Source: Topomyia yanbarensis (lineage: Eukaryota > Arthropoda > Insecta > Diptera > Culicidae). From it: a DNA stretch of 64,000 nucleotides. The stretch covers positions 208,034,045 to 208,098,044 of the forward strand of contig NC_080671.1 in assembly GCF_030247195.1 (NCBI RefSeq), read 5' to 3'. Position numbers and translations under genes: made by a program. Shown piece by piece: positions 1-13,802 of the stretch. Numbering within the stretch: the first letter of the stretch is position 1; every line of letters begins with the position of its first letter. The notes beneath the pieces are model-generated. The model saw nothing but the letters and a program-made list of their open reading frames with translations. It had not been told where the DNA came from and ran no database searches.

Positions 1-1670
1 TGTGTAGGTTGTTCCATTGGAGATCTCCAAGGAGCTGTAATTGGAGGAAGATCTGACTTCTATCCAGAAGTATCAGTTTTTCATATTAATAGATTATATG
101 TGTACACTACAAAACAATCCCGTGTATAATGCAACCATTTTTTGAACATTTATATGTACATATACACATAAACACATACACATATATACACACATGTATA
201 CATAAAACCGATTTAATCCACCCATCAGTGGGATGAGACACCTCTCATACATATAACTGTTGTATTATTCATTAAATTGCCAAACGCACGCAAAGCAGGC
301 AAGCAACTATATGTGAGACAAGCACAGCCTCGAGTCCTGCACGTATAACACGTATAATAAATTGAATAAATTAAAAAACAATAACAAAACAAACCAAAAA
401 TCAAAACAATTATGAAGCAAAAAAAAAGTTATTTATAAAATAGATAGAATGATCCATCTAAATCAAATTAATAAAACAAATCAAATTAGCTGAAATGAAA
501 ATCAGACAATATTAAAAAAGTTATGAAATTAAGAGAGTAAACTAAATTGTTTCAAGCTAACTAACTGTCATCCAATAACTAAAAGAACTGACTAAACCGA
601 ATTAATAAAATGAAGAAACTAAACAATATATGAACTGGGAAAAACTAACAATTTAATAAAATGATTAAAACAAATGAAACAAATAACATGAATAAAACAA
701 TAAAAAAATTATTGAATTAATAAGATAAATAATATGAATAATGTGGATAACACTAACCGCCATGTTTGAAAAATGCAAAAACAACCAAGTCCATTGCAGC
801 CGCCAGAAAATTTGTCGTCTATGTATTGAAATTGCCTTTAAATCGCATTCGCAAATAGCATTTGTTCCTAGGGGCAATTAGCACAGGCGAGTTGACTCAA
901 ACGTCAAACTATTTAAATCGCCTGACGATCTTCGTCCGCATTTTTTTTGACCGGGTACTGACTCCATTCAGATATCCGAACCGGTTCCGGAATGAGTTTA
1001 ACTGGGAATCAGTGAAATCGTTGCATCAGCTAGTCAAGTTCAGATGGCGCTGTCGATGCTAAGTGGGAACATTTTTTGGTAGCTCGCTCGAGTCGCGCAC
1101 ATACATAGTAAAATAATTGTGATGTGACGATAAAATCACTATGTCAAATTACACTATGCCAACGATATTTTTGCCTACCAACACATAACACAACAGGAGA
1201 AACGACCTACTGAGCGATTAACTTTGATTTCCTATTAAATACACTATATTTCACTGCAAAATTTCGTAAACTATGGGAGGAACACAAAATCACTTCCGAG
1301 AGCTTCGGCAGTCTACGCTGCTACCCATGCTTTGCAGCTATTTGTTCACGAGAAACTATTCCCGACTCTCATTGTTCAAATCCCCGAAATGTGAACATAA
1401 ATTAATGATGCTCACAAACAAAACCTTACATCTATCTTTAAATACCTGCTATCAAATAAATGTTTGCAAGCACGATAGAAAAATAACTGGTCATAAATCA
1501 AATTATTCGTAAACGAAGAAAGTTTAACATATACATCTTTATATATTCGGTGGTTTAATTAACATTAACTCTGAAATGTTCTATATGTGGGGTCCATTGA
1601 TGGAATCCTGAAAATCCTATTTGTGGGATGCACAAACACGCGTGCTATGGAATGAAAAGTACTAAACTAA
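1..1670. other. AT-rich spacer without recognisable gene
   Basis: This stretch contains only short chance reading frames. The part at 340-760 is very A-rich low-complexity sequence. I see no splice-consistent coding exon, no RNA gene and no clear transposon end here. Confidence 0.6.
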
Positions 1671-1671
1671 C

Positions 1672-2857
1672 TAAGGGCATTTGGTTTAACAAAAATAACA
1701 TGCAGAATGGAACAATTAGTCAGCTGCAAAAAAGGTTTGCAATCTTTTCTAACCGCACGCTACTTACATCAGATAAATCTTTCGAAATGATAAGAAACAA
1801 ACTTTCTCTTCAGCATCTAATATGAAATACTGATAGCTTGAAACGTGACATCGGCTTTTATCACTTTCGCACTGATGATGGAAGGACTTCCTTCATGCAG
1901 AATAACGAAAAAATATTTGCGGATTTTTCACATCCTCCAATTTCTATAACATTGCAGACCTTCGGATTTGCTTTGGTTTTCGCCAATTTCAGCATTGCAG
2001 TATGCTTTTAAATAACTGTACATTTTTGTATTGTTTCGGAAGGATAATATTAAACAAATCACTGATTGTTGTAAATTTCAGGTTGTCAATGTACGCGCAA
2101 GCAAAACGTAACGAATATAAACGGCGAAATTAGGTTATCGCAGTCATTGTCAGGAATTTTTCAAATTTGTTCATCTTTGTTGGTTATAGCCCTGAAAAGG
2201 GCTTTTAATTTACAAAAATAACATGCGAAATGGAACAATCAGTCAGCCGCAACTACGGTTTGCCGTCTGTTCCAGCCGCGCGCTACTTACATCGGATAAA
2301 TAATTAAAATTGGAAAGAAACAAACATCCTTCCCCTTCAGCAGATAATTTGAAATACTGATAGTTTGAAACGTGACATCGGCTTTTATCACTTTCGCATT
2401 GTTGATAGAAGGACTGCCTTCATGTAGAATAACGAAAAAAATATTTGCGGATTCTTTTTAGTACGGCTTTCGCTAGTTAGCAGTGTTGCCACATCCTCCA
2501 ATTTTCTGAAACATTGCAGAATTTTGGATTATGTTTCCGAAAGATTATATTTAATAAATCACAGGTTTTCACCAATTTCAGCCTGGAAATGTACTTTAAG
2601 TAGCTTAAATTTAATTGGAACAAATGACAGATTGTTGCAAATTTCAGATTGTCGATATTCGCGCAAGCTACAAATAACGAATATAAACTGCGCAATTGGA
2701 TTATCGCTGTCAATGATTGGAAATATTCCAATTTGTTCTTTATTGTTATAGCCTTTAAAAGGACTTTTAACAATAATAACATGCAGAATGGAACAATTAT
2801 TCAGCTTTAACTGAGGTTTGCCAACTCTTCCATCCGCGCGCTATTTACATCGGATCA
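1672..2857. repeat. Tandem repeat, about 520-560 bp unit, two full copies plus a partial third
   Basis: The phrase AATAACATGC followed by a GGAACAAT block recurs at about 1695, 2217 and 2776. It is followed each time by GCGCTACTTACATC-like sequence and, in the first two copies, by GAAACGTGACATCGGC and CACATCCTCCAATTT. The units have diverged by many substitutions and small indels. The third copy stops near 2857, where unrelated sequence begins. No open reading frame is conserved between copies, so this looks like non-coding satellite-like or transposon-internal repeat. Confidence 0.75.
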
Positions 2858-2985
2858 CCCCCAGCGGTAGCAGTGATCAAATGCAGCACTCATCGCAGCG
2901 CATTGTCAACATGCATGGCTGCTACTGCTGTTCTTTACGGCCCGACGTTCGAAGGGAGAATGAAGTCGCTCAAGGAATGAAATTC

Positions 2986-3026
2986 TTTAAATAGTCGAGG
3001 ATGACGTCATTCATAGAAGCGTAGTG
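2986..3026 (-). promoter_or_regulatory. CRE palindrome plus TATTTAAA-like box module (copy 1)
   Basis: Read on the minus strand, the module has CTACGCTTCTATGAA, then TGACGTCA (3002-3009), then a short spacer and CTATTTAAA. The same arrangement occurs on the plus strand at 41670-41709. TGACGTCA is the consensus CREB/ATF site and TATTTAAA resembles a TATA box, so a promoter carried by a repeat family is the simplest inference. No gene immediately downstream was recognised. Confidence 0.4.
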
Positions 3027-3059
3027 TGCTGGGTGCTCCAATATGTCGTACGAGTCGCT

Positions 3060-4330
3060 ATAGGCACGATGTTACTTATCTGGCAAAACAGCAACAACTG
3101 ATTCAAACAGTCACGCGGAACATTTATTTATAACTTTTCGTGCTCATTTGAATCACTAAGCTGCTCCCTATCGACGGCGCTGCCGGGGATAGTTTGACTG
3201 ATGTATGGGAATTTTCACGTTTTCGAGATCTGTTCATTTTTGTTTGTTTTTCAATAGCGTGCTATTGAAATACAAAAACACTATAGCAATAAAACATAAT
3301 TTCAGTTAATTCCGAATTGTTTGGTGATAACCAGACGGAAATCCGTTCATAAATAAGAAAGTTATTAGCGTTCAAAATAGTGACGCAAAAACGTGACATC
3401 GTTTGATTTTAGATTTTAGAATGACACCCTGCCCCAGATAGTGCAGTAAGACATTTTCAATGTCAAAAACATATAACCGAAATATGAAACATGAAAACCA
3501 ATAGGCTCTTTACCCTACGCAGCTACAAAGCGCCGTAAACATGGATTAACAAGTTACAACGCACACGCATGCATAAAAATAAATATATTTTTTCAAACGC
3601 AACACTCTTAAGCAGCACACACCGTATTGAATTAAATCCAAACCACCCCACCCTCCCACTTTGCAAATCATTCTGTGACACCGTGCTGGTACCCGAAAAA
3701 TCCGCACACGGCCACCGCTGCCGAAAATGCATAGCGTCTACCGCTTAGTGTAGTGCCCAGACGCTGCAGCCATGATCTTACCCGTTCGACATAAGAACAA
3801 AAACTGATTCAAACGGGTACGCGTCACCTCTATTTATAAACTAACCGTATATGGTTTAGTCACTTAGGTGCGAGTGTGTGCGAATGCCAACGTTACCGAA
3901 AATCGATACCGCTTATTGCATCGCCCGGAGACGATGTTGCTCGTGTGGGATAAGAGCAACAACTGATTTAAACGGACATGCGTTGCTTCTATTTATGACT
4001 TTTCGTGTTTCATTGAGCAACTAACCTGCCCTCTTTTGACGGCTGTGTCTGAGAAATCTGCCTCACGAATGGTAATTTTCCCGTTTTTCGTGAACTTTTT
4101 AATTTTACCAATTTCCAAAAGTCTACTTTTATTGGGGAGATATTAAATTATTACCAATATTTAAGTTAGGTGTTTCTGAATCGGTTGGTGTATGAATGAT
4201 TGAAATCCATCTAGTAATATCGGAGTTATAAGCGTGCAAACCTTACATAGTTTCGTTACATGGGAGATAGTTTAGATTTTAGAATGACACCTAGCCCCTG
4301 ATAGTGGAGTAAGACATTTTTAATGTCAAA
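3060..4330. repeat. Degenerate tandem duplication
   Basis: A block starting GATGTT and containing GCAACAACTGATT, a TATTTAT/ACTTTTCGTG stretch and ending in TTTTAGATTTTAGAATGACA runs from about 3065 to 3475. It recurs at about 3932-4330. A shorter related piece lies at 3780-3870. Each copy has TATTTATAA-like sequence. There is no coding sequence that I can support between them. Confidence 0.6.
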
Positions 4331-4357
4331 AAATACAATCTTCGTGGTATTACATAG

Positions 4358-6863
4358 TTATTCAAATAACTCCAAAATATAAAAATTCAAAAAATCTGTC
4401 GACAAAGCAGATTTTACGTGTGAAATACATAGTGTTTTGAACTCCGCTAATGTTGCCGCACGTTTAATATGTCTAGGCATCGAATTGAAAAAACTTATTC
4501 CTTTATACAACAAGGAGTTCTGTGATCTACTAAATAAAAAGTTAGGTGTTCTTGCATCAGACGCGTTTCTAGTGTTGTACCTATGCACATCACTTCCTCT
4601 TTCAATTCGATAACACAAATATCGAGGCAGCATTCCATTAATAATTTTAAAAATGAACACCATTGTTAAGTAATAAATACTTTGCTTCACAGAGAGCCAT
4701 TGTAATGCGCTTAGCATGAAACTAGAGGAAGTGTATCTGTTACATTTTAAAATTAATCGCATGATTCTATTTTGCAATCGCTGTAACCTCAATATTTGTG
4801 TTTGATTGGCAAGAAACAAAATGGACGGGCAGAAGTCAATATGTGGTGAAACAATAGATTTATATAATAAAATTTTACTACTAATTGTTAAATCATTTTT
4901 AAGACGACACAATATACCATACTTTTTAGCAATCTTTTTGATGACATTGTCGATGTGAGACTTAAAGGTTAACTTATCATCAATGATTATTCCAAGATAT
5001 TTTAATTCACTAACGCGATCAATAGTCTCACCATTTATTTCAACGTTAACGTCAGGCCTAGTATTAGCCGAAGAGATAATCATATATTTAGTTTTAGCAA
5101 CATTTAACTTTAATTGTTTAAATTTTCACCAACGAGCAAGAGAATGCAAATCTTCGTTCAAATGCGCCACGGCTTCATCTATATCCTTAGCTGCAATGAA
5201 CAGAACAGTGTCGTCAGCAAACAAATTTAAGTCACAAAATCGTAAAACTCGCCTAATGTCATTTATATACATAATAAATAAAATAGGACCTAAGGCACTA
5301 CCTTGCGGCACTCCAAGAGGATTGTCGAGAGGACTAGATACAAAATCGTTAAAACTAGTTTTCTGAGTTCTATCACATAAATAGTTTTCAAACCACTTAT
5401 GTGCTATCCCTCCGATACCAAATCGCTCTAAAGTTTTCAAAAGTAAAGGTCTCGAAATTGTCTCAAAAGCGCGTTTCAGATCCAAAAATACAGCAAAAAT
5501 AGTCTCTTTAACCTCGATTTTCTCTTTCCATTTTGCTAACACTAGATTCAAAGCGGTTTCGCAAGAGTGTCCCTCTCGGTATCCCGATTGCTCCGGAATT
5601 AGCAAATTATTATTATTCAAATAACTCATCAGCTGGCCCTTAACAACAAGTTCTAAAATTTTCTCTAATGTGTGCAACATGTTAATGGGGCGGTACTCTT
5701 CGGCTTTATCCGTCCCAGTAACTTTGGGAATAGGCATCACAAGTGATTCCTTCCAAACTGTCGGCACGTGCCCAGTTTGTAGCGATTCATTTACAAGGTC
5801 CAGCAGATCGTGTCCGATGACATGAAAGCAATCCTGTATCACTTTTGCATTGACGTTATCGATACCAGCCGATTTTCTCAAAGAAAAATAAATATCTTTC
5901 AATTGTTCAAAAGTGATTGGGTGAAATCCATCAAATCTACAGTTAATATTAATCGGCTGTGTTATTTCCACAGGTTCACTGACCAGCTCAATACTTTGAT
6001 TGATCAGTTGGACACTGTTAACGAAATAACTGTTCAATTTTTCAGCTATTATTTGTTCAGATTGTTCTTCTATCCCGTTAAAAGTTATGGACTGCGAGGA
6101 ACTACGTTTAAGTTTAATTAAATTCTTTAGGATTTACCATAACTCTTTGCTGTTGTTTTGATGTTGATCGATCTTCCTTTGAATATATTCACATTTGGTC
6201 TTCTTCAAGGCCCGTGAATAAATATTTCGCGCGTGTGTGTACCCATTCCAAAGACGTTCACTATTAGTTCTGCAAAATTTCTTGTACTTGTTATCCCTTT
6301 TACGTTTAAGGCGCAAAAGATCTAAAGAGTACCAGCTGTTCGAGATATTTGAATTAACAAACTTTTGAGAAACTAAACTATTTGTACACTCTTTCAACAC
6401 GTTAGTTAGAACAGCTGCCTTGTTATCCAAATTTCCATTCAATTCCATAAAATCCATGCTTCTCGAAACCAGTTGAGACATAGCTTGTTTCGAATATCTT
6501 TTCCAGCACTTGATTTTAACTTTATCCTCTTCACGGTTTGGTTCATTATCCAGTAAAATTGAAATTGTCTCATGGTCTGAAATTTTACAATCGGCCTCTA
6601 CATACGAATGAACCCCATCAAAATTGGAATACACGTGATCTATCAATGTTCTACTGTGTCTGGAAATTCTTGTAAACTCACTAACCGTTTGCTTGAAATT
6701 GAAAAACTCTGCCAACTGCTTCAACTGATTCGAATTTTGATCATTGAGCCAATCAATATTGAAATCGCCCGAAATTACATTAGGTTTACTTAAGTCAACG
6801 AAATTCTCCCACCAGTTTTCTAAAATTTCTAAAAACCGTCGATCGCTTGAACTAGGAGAATGG
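4358..6863 (-). pseudogene. CR1-like LINE ORF2, second part: endonuclease C-half, reverse transcriptase, C-terminal region
   Basis: The reading frame from 6863 down to 4358 is continuous apart from two in-frame stops: TAA near 6131-6133 (after KELW) and TGA near 5123-5125 (after SLARW). It encodes the rest of the APE endonuclease (SGDFNIDW, SDHETISIL), then reverse transcriptase with FLDLKRAFETI, LGVPQGSALGPILFIMYIND and the catalytic LFADDTVLF box. The thumb-like LKYLGIIIDDKLTF region and a C-terminus with YNTRNA follow. All of these are standard LINE reverse transcriptase landmarks. The stops make this copy non-functional as read. It would have used the nicked target to prime reverse transcription of its own RNA. 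Confidence 0.88.
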
Positions 6864-6883
6864 TACACTAAGGTTTTTTTTTA

Positions 6884-7100
6884 CACGGGGGATACGTACC
6901 GTGTAAAAAAACCGTGCAAAAAAAACCGCGTTAATTGCGAAATCCGTGTAAAAAAAAACCGCGTTAATTGCGAAATCCGTGTAAAAAAAACCGCGTTAAT
7001 TGCGAAATCCGTGTAAAAAAACCGTGTTAATTCAGAAAACCGTGCAAAAAAAAACCGCGTGATTCCGAAAATCGTGCAAAAAAACCGCGTTACATTCAAT
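6884..7100. repeat. Subterminal CACGG-type array, left arm
   Basis: About six units of roughly 30-34 bp, each an A-run followed by CCG(T/C)GTTAATTGCGAAA and (T/C)CGTG, follow the left terminus. They start with the motif ACGGGGGATACGTACCGT. The same unit type occurs inverted or degenerate at 14620-15430, 35635-35870 and 37970-38200. Short frames through it encode low-complexity RFF/TRISQL-like peptides and are not genes. Confidence 0.8.
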
Positions 7101-7996
7101 GCAAAAGACAGACGATTTTAGGAAAAGGGATGATTTCGGAGTTTTATCAAAAATGTTGTAAGTCCTTTTGAAGGCAAAAGACTTAGACGATTTTTGAACA
7201 GGTTTTTTTTTGCACGGATTATGCAAGTAGCACGGTTTTTGCTTTTTCCAATTCCTTAGGTTTTTGGAAAAGTGGAAACGTCGGATCTTGAGGTTTCCTT
7301 TTGTCCCGCACTTTAACAATATGGTTGTTTTCGGTACAGTGTTAACGAGTAGGCACCAAATATCGATGCCTGAGGCCATTTGGAATACCAAGATGACGAC
7401 TTCCGGTCTAACAGAATTTTCAATAACCCAATCAGTATGCATATTTTCCGAACGGGCCTAATGAGTGCATGATAGAGATCAATGTCTGAGGCCATTTTGA
7501 AATACAACATTGAGACTATCGGCTTCGCGATATTCTGTATAACTCACAACATGGAGTGTTTTGGAACTGGTTTGACAAATATGCAGTTGCCAGAGGTCTG
7601 GCGTCATTGTAACACCCAAGATGGTTCTGATTATTTAGTATAAATATCCAGCGTAAAACAAAAAGATACATTTATTTTTGTATATTTTGCATTTATAAGA
7701 TAAGAAAAATGTGCTCATGAATGGATTTACTCGAATTTGAGTTGGTTCGTCTGCTAGAGCTCATCGAGCGAATCTTCATGCGAGACTCAAAGTCGAATCA
7801 AAAAGCTGACATAATCAGGGGGAAATAATAAAATCAGGTCTTCGCTGTATTATTAAGGGGGGCGTCTGGTGAAAAGTGCTCAAACCGAAAGTTATTTTGT
7901 TTTACGATTTTGAAGGCAAGGGAACAATGCATCTTTTATGTAATGTAAAGCTTTAAATTTGTACGTTTATTCTGTACGAAAAAAATATTTGCACGG

Positions 7997-8216
7997 CCTT
8001 ATTCTGCGCGGCATGTGACGTGAGACGACGAAACTCACCTCACTTTACGTGACTTTTCTCACCCGATTCTGAGAGTCGACTCGGATGAGGTGAGATTCCT
8101 CATTGCGGTTAAATGGGAGTCTCACGTCACCCGAAGTGACTCTTCAGAATTGGGTGAAGTCACGTAGAGTGAGGTGAGATTAGTCGTCTCACGTTACACG
8201 CCGCGCAGAATAGGGT
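7997..8216. mobile_element. Short palindromic MITE
   Basis: The left arm begins CCTTATTCTGCGCGGC and the right arm ends GCCGCGCAGAATAGGG. The arms extend inwards about 80 bp each with GACGTGAGACGAC, CTCACCTCAC and CACCC(A/G)ATTCTGA blocks in inverted order. A CGG triplet flanks both sides and may be a 3-bp target duplication. There is no coding capacity. Confidence 0.75.
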
Positions 8217-9420
8217 CGGCAGCCACGCAGAGCCACACATACGAGCGTTCCAAGAGTAGACGTCCAACCATTTCCACGTCGAGGAGCGCCGCGGTTAACA
8301 CGATGACTCTTGATAAAATTGTTTGACACAGGAAATTAAGTAAAATTTGTAAAGCTTAGACTTGTAGTTACTCGATGAACCCAAAAAAAAGTTCGAGTTT
8401 AGGAAAATGGCTTCATGTAAACCGAAAAATCTCATATTTTTCTGTAAAATTCGTGCACTTTTCTTCAAAATAATAGAGAGAACAATTTTTTCATTCCGTT
8501 TTCTGTGGTTCACCGACAGGCTACACATATTGTGCATTTTCATAAAAAAATCAAGTCAATTCTTTGATTAGTTTTTGAGTTATCGTGTTCACCAATTTGA
8601 AAAACGCGGTTTCGAAAAAACGCTATTAAATGATACTCCATATCAAATTGCATCACGGAAAAAATGACGTGGAAAACAATCCATTTGGTATTTTCTCTTA
8701 AAAATTTGGGTGGAAGTAGTTTAAAGTGTATTGTTCACACTGTATTTTTATCGCTGTCAGTCTTAAGAAAATTGTTGCCGATAGATTGAAATCTGCGTGT
8801 GTCACAGCAAATACGCGCGAGGAATGCATGGCTGTTTAAAACAAAAGAAGTTCAGCGTGGTCACCGAGATTGCGGGAGACGATTCTAGAGGCTCAATACT
8901 AACAATTAAGCGGATAAAAAAGAAGTCGATTTTTTTGCCCACTACACCAGAAGCACTCTTAAGATGAATGAGATGTACACTAAAGCAGAGATGATGCTTA
9001 TAGAGATGCTCGAAGACTGAAGCCAAAAGTTCCAATCGAATCCAAAACAACGGTTCCAAACTAGCAATGTAAACAAATATGGCGGATTTAGGAAGTAATG
9101 CGTGGGGAGTATCGAGATTGAAATGAAAAGAAATACATGTCTGCATCCTGCATCATCGATACATTTTTTCTAGTGCAACGAAAAACATGTAGACAGGCTC
9201 AGTAACGTAAATCAATGCGTTTCCAAGTTACATGATTGAGTATTGTGGGAAATATTTCAAAAAAGGAATTCGCCAAGCATTCATTAAAACTACAAGTCAC
9301 TCGCTGTTTACACAATATTCCTGGTTGCCAAAACTAGCAGACAAATAATTTGTAAAACCGTGCAGCCAAATTCACTGTTTTTCTCGCCGCGTGTCTTTAT
9401 ATTTAAAACATCGTCTTGGC
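8217..9420. other. Non-coding interior of the 8.57-kb element
   Basis: The only frames are short and have no recognisable domain. The sequence is unique within the window as far as I can see. It belongs to the interior of the TA-flanked element or to an unrecognised insertion in it. Confidence 0.4.
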
Positions 9421-10480
9421 ACTAAAATAGAAGTCACCATCTTAGATGAAAACATGACTTCCGGAATTGACATCCGGTATCTATTCATTAACGCTATTAC
9501 AAAAATTCTCACATTGTTGTGGTAATTGAAAATTTTACTAAACCGAAGTAGCCATCTTGATTTTCGAAATGGTCTCAGACATTGATATTTGGCACCTACT
9601 CGTCAATCCCGTTCCAAAAATACTCATATTGATTGGGCTTTGGAGAATTCCACAGAACCGGAAGTCGCCATCTTGAATTTCAATATGGCACCAGACATCG
9701 ATATCTAGCGTCTATTCGTCAATTCCATTCCAAAAATACCCATATTGATTCGATTTTAGAGAATTCCAATGAACCTGAAGTCGCCATCTTGGTTTTCCAA
9801 ATGGCCTCTGACACTGATCTCTATCATGCGCTCTATTAGGCCCGCTCTGAAAATATGCATGCTAATTGGGTTATAGAGAATTCCACTGAACCGGAAGTCG
9901 CCTTCGATATCTGACGGCCACTCATCAATCCCGTTCCAAAAATACCCATATTCATGGGGTTTCAGAGACTTCCACTGGACCGGAAATCGCCATCTTGGTT
10001 TTCAAAATGGCCTTAAACGTCGATATCTGACGTTCACTCATCAATTTCGTTCCAAAAATACCCATATTGATGGGATTTCAGAGAATTCCACTGAACCGGA
10101 GATCGCCATCTTCGTTTTCCAAATGGCCTTAAACATCGATATCTGACGTCCACTCATCAATCCCGTTCCAAAAATAGCCATATTGATGGGGTTTCAGAGA
10201 ATTCCACTGAACCGGAAGTCGCCATCTGGTTTTCAAAATGGCCTTAAACATCGATATCTGACGTCCACTCATCAATCCCGTTCCAAAAATAGCCATATTG
10301 ATGGGGTTTCAGAGAATTCCACTGAACCGGAAGTCGCCATCTTGGTTTTCTAAATGGCCTCAGACCTGATAATTTGGCATCTACTCGTTAATGCTGTTCC
10401 AAAAGCAATCACTTCCACTTTTCCAAAAATCTTCGAAATTCTTTGCATTCAAAAAACTTGGTCAAAAACCGTCTAAGTCT
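9420..10480. repeat. Tandem array of about 110-bp units (array 1)
   Basis: Each unit contains a GCCATCTTGGTTTTC block, AAATGGCCT, CGATATCTGACG-like sequence, CGTTCCAAAAATA, and a GAGAATTCCACTGAACCGGA block. About eight to nine units are present, with the later ones more alike than the earlier ones. An inverted, diverged pair of units lies at 7300-7500. The segment 9681-10479 is nearly identical to 13803-14598 except that it lacks about 36 bp near 9902. Confidence 0.85.
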
Positions 10481-13400
10481 AGACCTGTGCGCCGCCGCGC
10501 CACGCCGCCGCCCCCGGTAATTTTTAACGTACGCCGACGCCGAACGGTAGATCGGCGGCGCGCCGCCGATGCATTTTTCCCGCGCCGACAATTCGCGAAC
10601 TCTAAAATTGTTGACTCATAATTTTATCCACAAATCTAGGAACATTGTCTATGGACCGAATATACGACGTTAACTGATTGATGATTTATCACATCTAGAT
10701 CATTCCTTGGTATTAGTGGTCGTCAATTGGATTACAAAAATAAAATAATCTTGATATTTTCTCGAAAACCATTACACGACACTCGTTATATAATTCAAAG
10801 ATCCATTCTTGCTTCGTCAACTGATTATGATTGTGAGCATATAAGTTTCAATTCACCATTCGTGTGCGTGAAATGGTCCACAAATTAAAAAAAACACACT
10901 TCCACTTTCAAGATATATGTGCGTGAAATTTACGATGATGTGCCTGATCCTAATCTTTGCACGTAATCAATTTCACTGGAACGCAGTGTATTATTCATTG
11001 ATTTTTTAACCGATTCTTAATTCCTAACATGCTACACACGATTCACCAGTCGAGTTCGTGAAACTGTTCATGATGTAATTCATGAAGTAATTAATTTTCC
11101 ACATAATCTTATTGTACTTACGTAAACAATTACAAGGAACTTAGACTATTATTCATGAATTATTCGCTCTGCTTTTTGGTTTTGAAATTTCTATGTGAGC
11201 TATTGTGCTAGCAACCAGTCTCATAGGCACGAGAATTAGATACAAAGACATTACTAGGACCTGTAACCCTGTTATTCCTTTGTTAAAATTCAGAGAAATG
11301 TTCGGAATTAAATGAAACTGCGCTGAGCAAAATACATTACCTAGCCACAATTCATGTCCGTGAAATAATTTAGAAAACTATAAGACATGTGACTCTGTGC
11401 AAAAAATCCAACGGTAAGCTCAAGACTAAAATATCACGATAACACGACGAGAATTTACGAAAATCGTTGCACGTGGTTCAATTCTTGACTGTTTTAGTCA
11501 ATAAAGTTAATACAAATCAATGTTTCATCGAGTTATGAATTAGAATCATAAAAATATTAAACATATTCAGACACAACCACCTACTAACCATTTGAGTATA
11601 ATGTCATCTTTTTTGCGTGAACTAGTTTTGTGAAAACACAAAAATTATTTTCAATACGAGGTTTATTTATAATTGATTGAATCGTGACCTGAGAGGGTAA
11701 GATTTCTAGTCTCATAAATTATTCATCGTGTGATCTAGCCCCACTCAAGAAATATTTTCAGTGTCAGTTGCACCAGCCCGGTATCACAGACAAATAAGAC
11801 GTAACACGAGATGAATTTTCATCACTCGTAGTAAAAAAACGGTCGATTTTAATTACAAATCGGTGGCGTTAGTGAAGAGATTTTGACACAGAACTAAATG
11901 CGTTACTTAGTTTCCGCACTCACCCGAAAACGTTACGGTCTTTTTAATCTCATGCAAAGCAAAACAAACAATATGGGCCGGAAATGTTAAATTCATTCTT
12001 GTCGAAGTGCCCAAGGTGGGAGTTGTTCACAACCATTTCTTAAGTTACAACACGATGCCGATCGGTGAGTAAGCACATAGCAGGATGTTAGTAATTTAAT
12101 TGATTCGGTGTATCGAATGTATGCAATGGATTAGAATTTGTTGGTCCCCGGAACTGCTGGAGAACTGCTGAAGGGTGGGGTGCCGGTGCTACGAAAAGTA
12201 GAGATACACTCAGACCATTTTCAATCCGACTTGTTTAGTGATCAGTTTAAACCTAACAGGAGCTAACACGTCAAGTCGTGGAATGATTATGATTGATAGT
12301 AACTGTATATTTAGGTTTCGTCAGGGTGTAGATCTGTATGATTCCAGCACATCGAGCACACTTTGCACTCAAGATAGAAGCAGACCGTACGTTGTAAGAA
12401 AATGTAGTGCCAGGGAATCGTATTCCTTATCATCGTGGCGATGTTGTACTTACAAGAAGTAAAAGTAAACACCAGCCTGAAAAATGAAGTAATGTGTCTA
12501 CCTTGAAAGGTGTCCTTACACGATCATTAAAAGTGACATTTCTGCGCAGTAAGGGTTCCTGATATCTGTGGGATTCTAAAAGAGCGACAGTAAACAATCC
12601 AGGGACAACTTGACAGATACTGCTTGTTTCATATATGCACCACCGATTTGATGGTGGCGCTAGTATGCCTTCTCTGTATGAGTACACGAACAACGAAACA
12701 AAAAAGTTTCAAGAGAAAAGCGTGTTTCGTTACGCGAGCAAAGTTACATAAATATTATTATATATTTAGCTGGAAGTCGTTGTTTTTAACAACCGGCTCT
12801 CTTCCTCCCTAAACATGTTTTGGTTTTCTTGTTGTGTGAAGTTTGAAATCGTTAAATCATTGGTGCTTTTTATCTCGAGAAATGTAAATGAAAAACATTT
12901 GGCCAATGAAAGTACATCACCACCAAGCTTAACAATTCGTTTTGAATAGAATTTGTGTTTTTATCAGAATTCTAGCAGCAAAAAGAAATTGTAGAAATGG
13001 TAGAAATGCTTAAATTGATTATTTTCCACAGATATGGAAAATAAAAAATGGGATGCGCCTTTTTCAAATTTTGCTCCATTCGAGCCGCCATGACATCACC
13101 AAATCACCCCAAAATTTGCTTATGAATTCAATATATAAGAGCTGTCAATTGTCCCCGGGCTTACGGTAAGGATGACTAAATAGAAACAAAAAACAATGAA
13201 AAGACAACAACAATTAATTTCCTCAAACAAAACAAAAACTCTTTTACCGTTGCTTAATTTCCCAAATATAGAACAATAAATAATTATTATGGGTCATTGA
13301 AATACAGTCGTTACTCTGCATTCTTCAAATTTGTCCATTGCAATCATTATTGCATGCGAAGTCGTAGTATGCGACATCGACAATTTTTCTATTTCGTTCT

Positions 13401-13802
13401 TCAAATTTTACAAGCAGGGTGGGGACTATTGGAGCTTTAGTTGAAAAAAAAGTTTGATATGGTTGCGAGAATTACATTTTGTGCAATGTGTTCAACAGAT
13501 GTCGCTAGTACATCGTGGGAGATGATTTTTTAGATTTTTTTAAGCTGTAACGTTTGTTTGTATGTGCTGTGAAGTCTGTTAATAGAAATCTGTCTGAAAT
13601 GTCTGTCAATAGAAACCGAAAATTTGGGAAAGGAACTGTACTGTCAAGATTTTTTTTAGTTACCTAGGCGTTAATATTCGTCACGCCGACACACGCCGGC
13701 GCGCCGCCGCCGATGGGGTCCAACGGCGTGACGCCGCCGCCGCCGGCCAAAAATGTCGCTTACGCCGCCGCCGATTAAAAATGCATCGGCGCACACCTCT
13801 AC
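10480..13802. mobile_element. hAT-like element with GC-rich subterminal repeats, no visible transposase
   Basis: The left end reads TAGACCTGTGCGCCG and the inverted right end reads TAGAGGTGTGCGCCG, close to the YAGAGGTG start typical of hAT ends. Both ends continue into CGCCG/CGGCG-rich DNA over about 120 bp, in strong contrast to the AT-rich interior. Interior frames (for example 12238-12462) show no transposase motifs. The expected 8-bp target duplication is absent: the flanks are TCTAAGTC and CACCAGAC. Degenerate TTCACCA/GTGAAA repeats occur at 10845-11360. hAT assignment is inference from the ends. Confidence 0.6.

Noticed and set aside
6881..7442. Frames rich in RFFFTRISQL or KNRVNCEI
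   Set aside because: They translate the CACGG repeat arrays; the phase changes from unit to unit and there is no domain.
12238..12693. Transposase gene inside the hAT-like element
   Set aside because: The overlapping short frames on both strands show no hAT dimerisation or catalytic motif.
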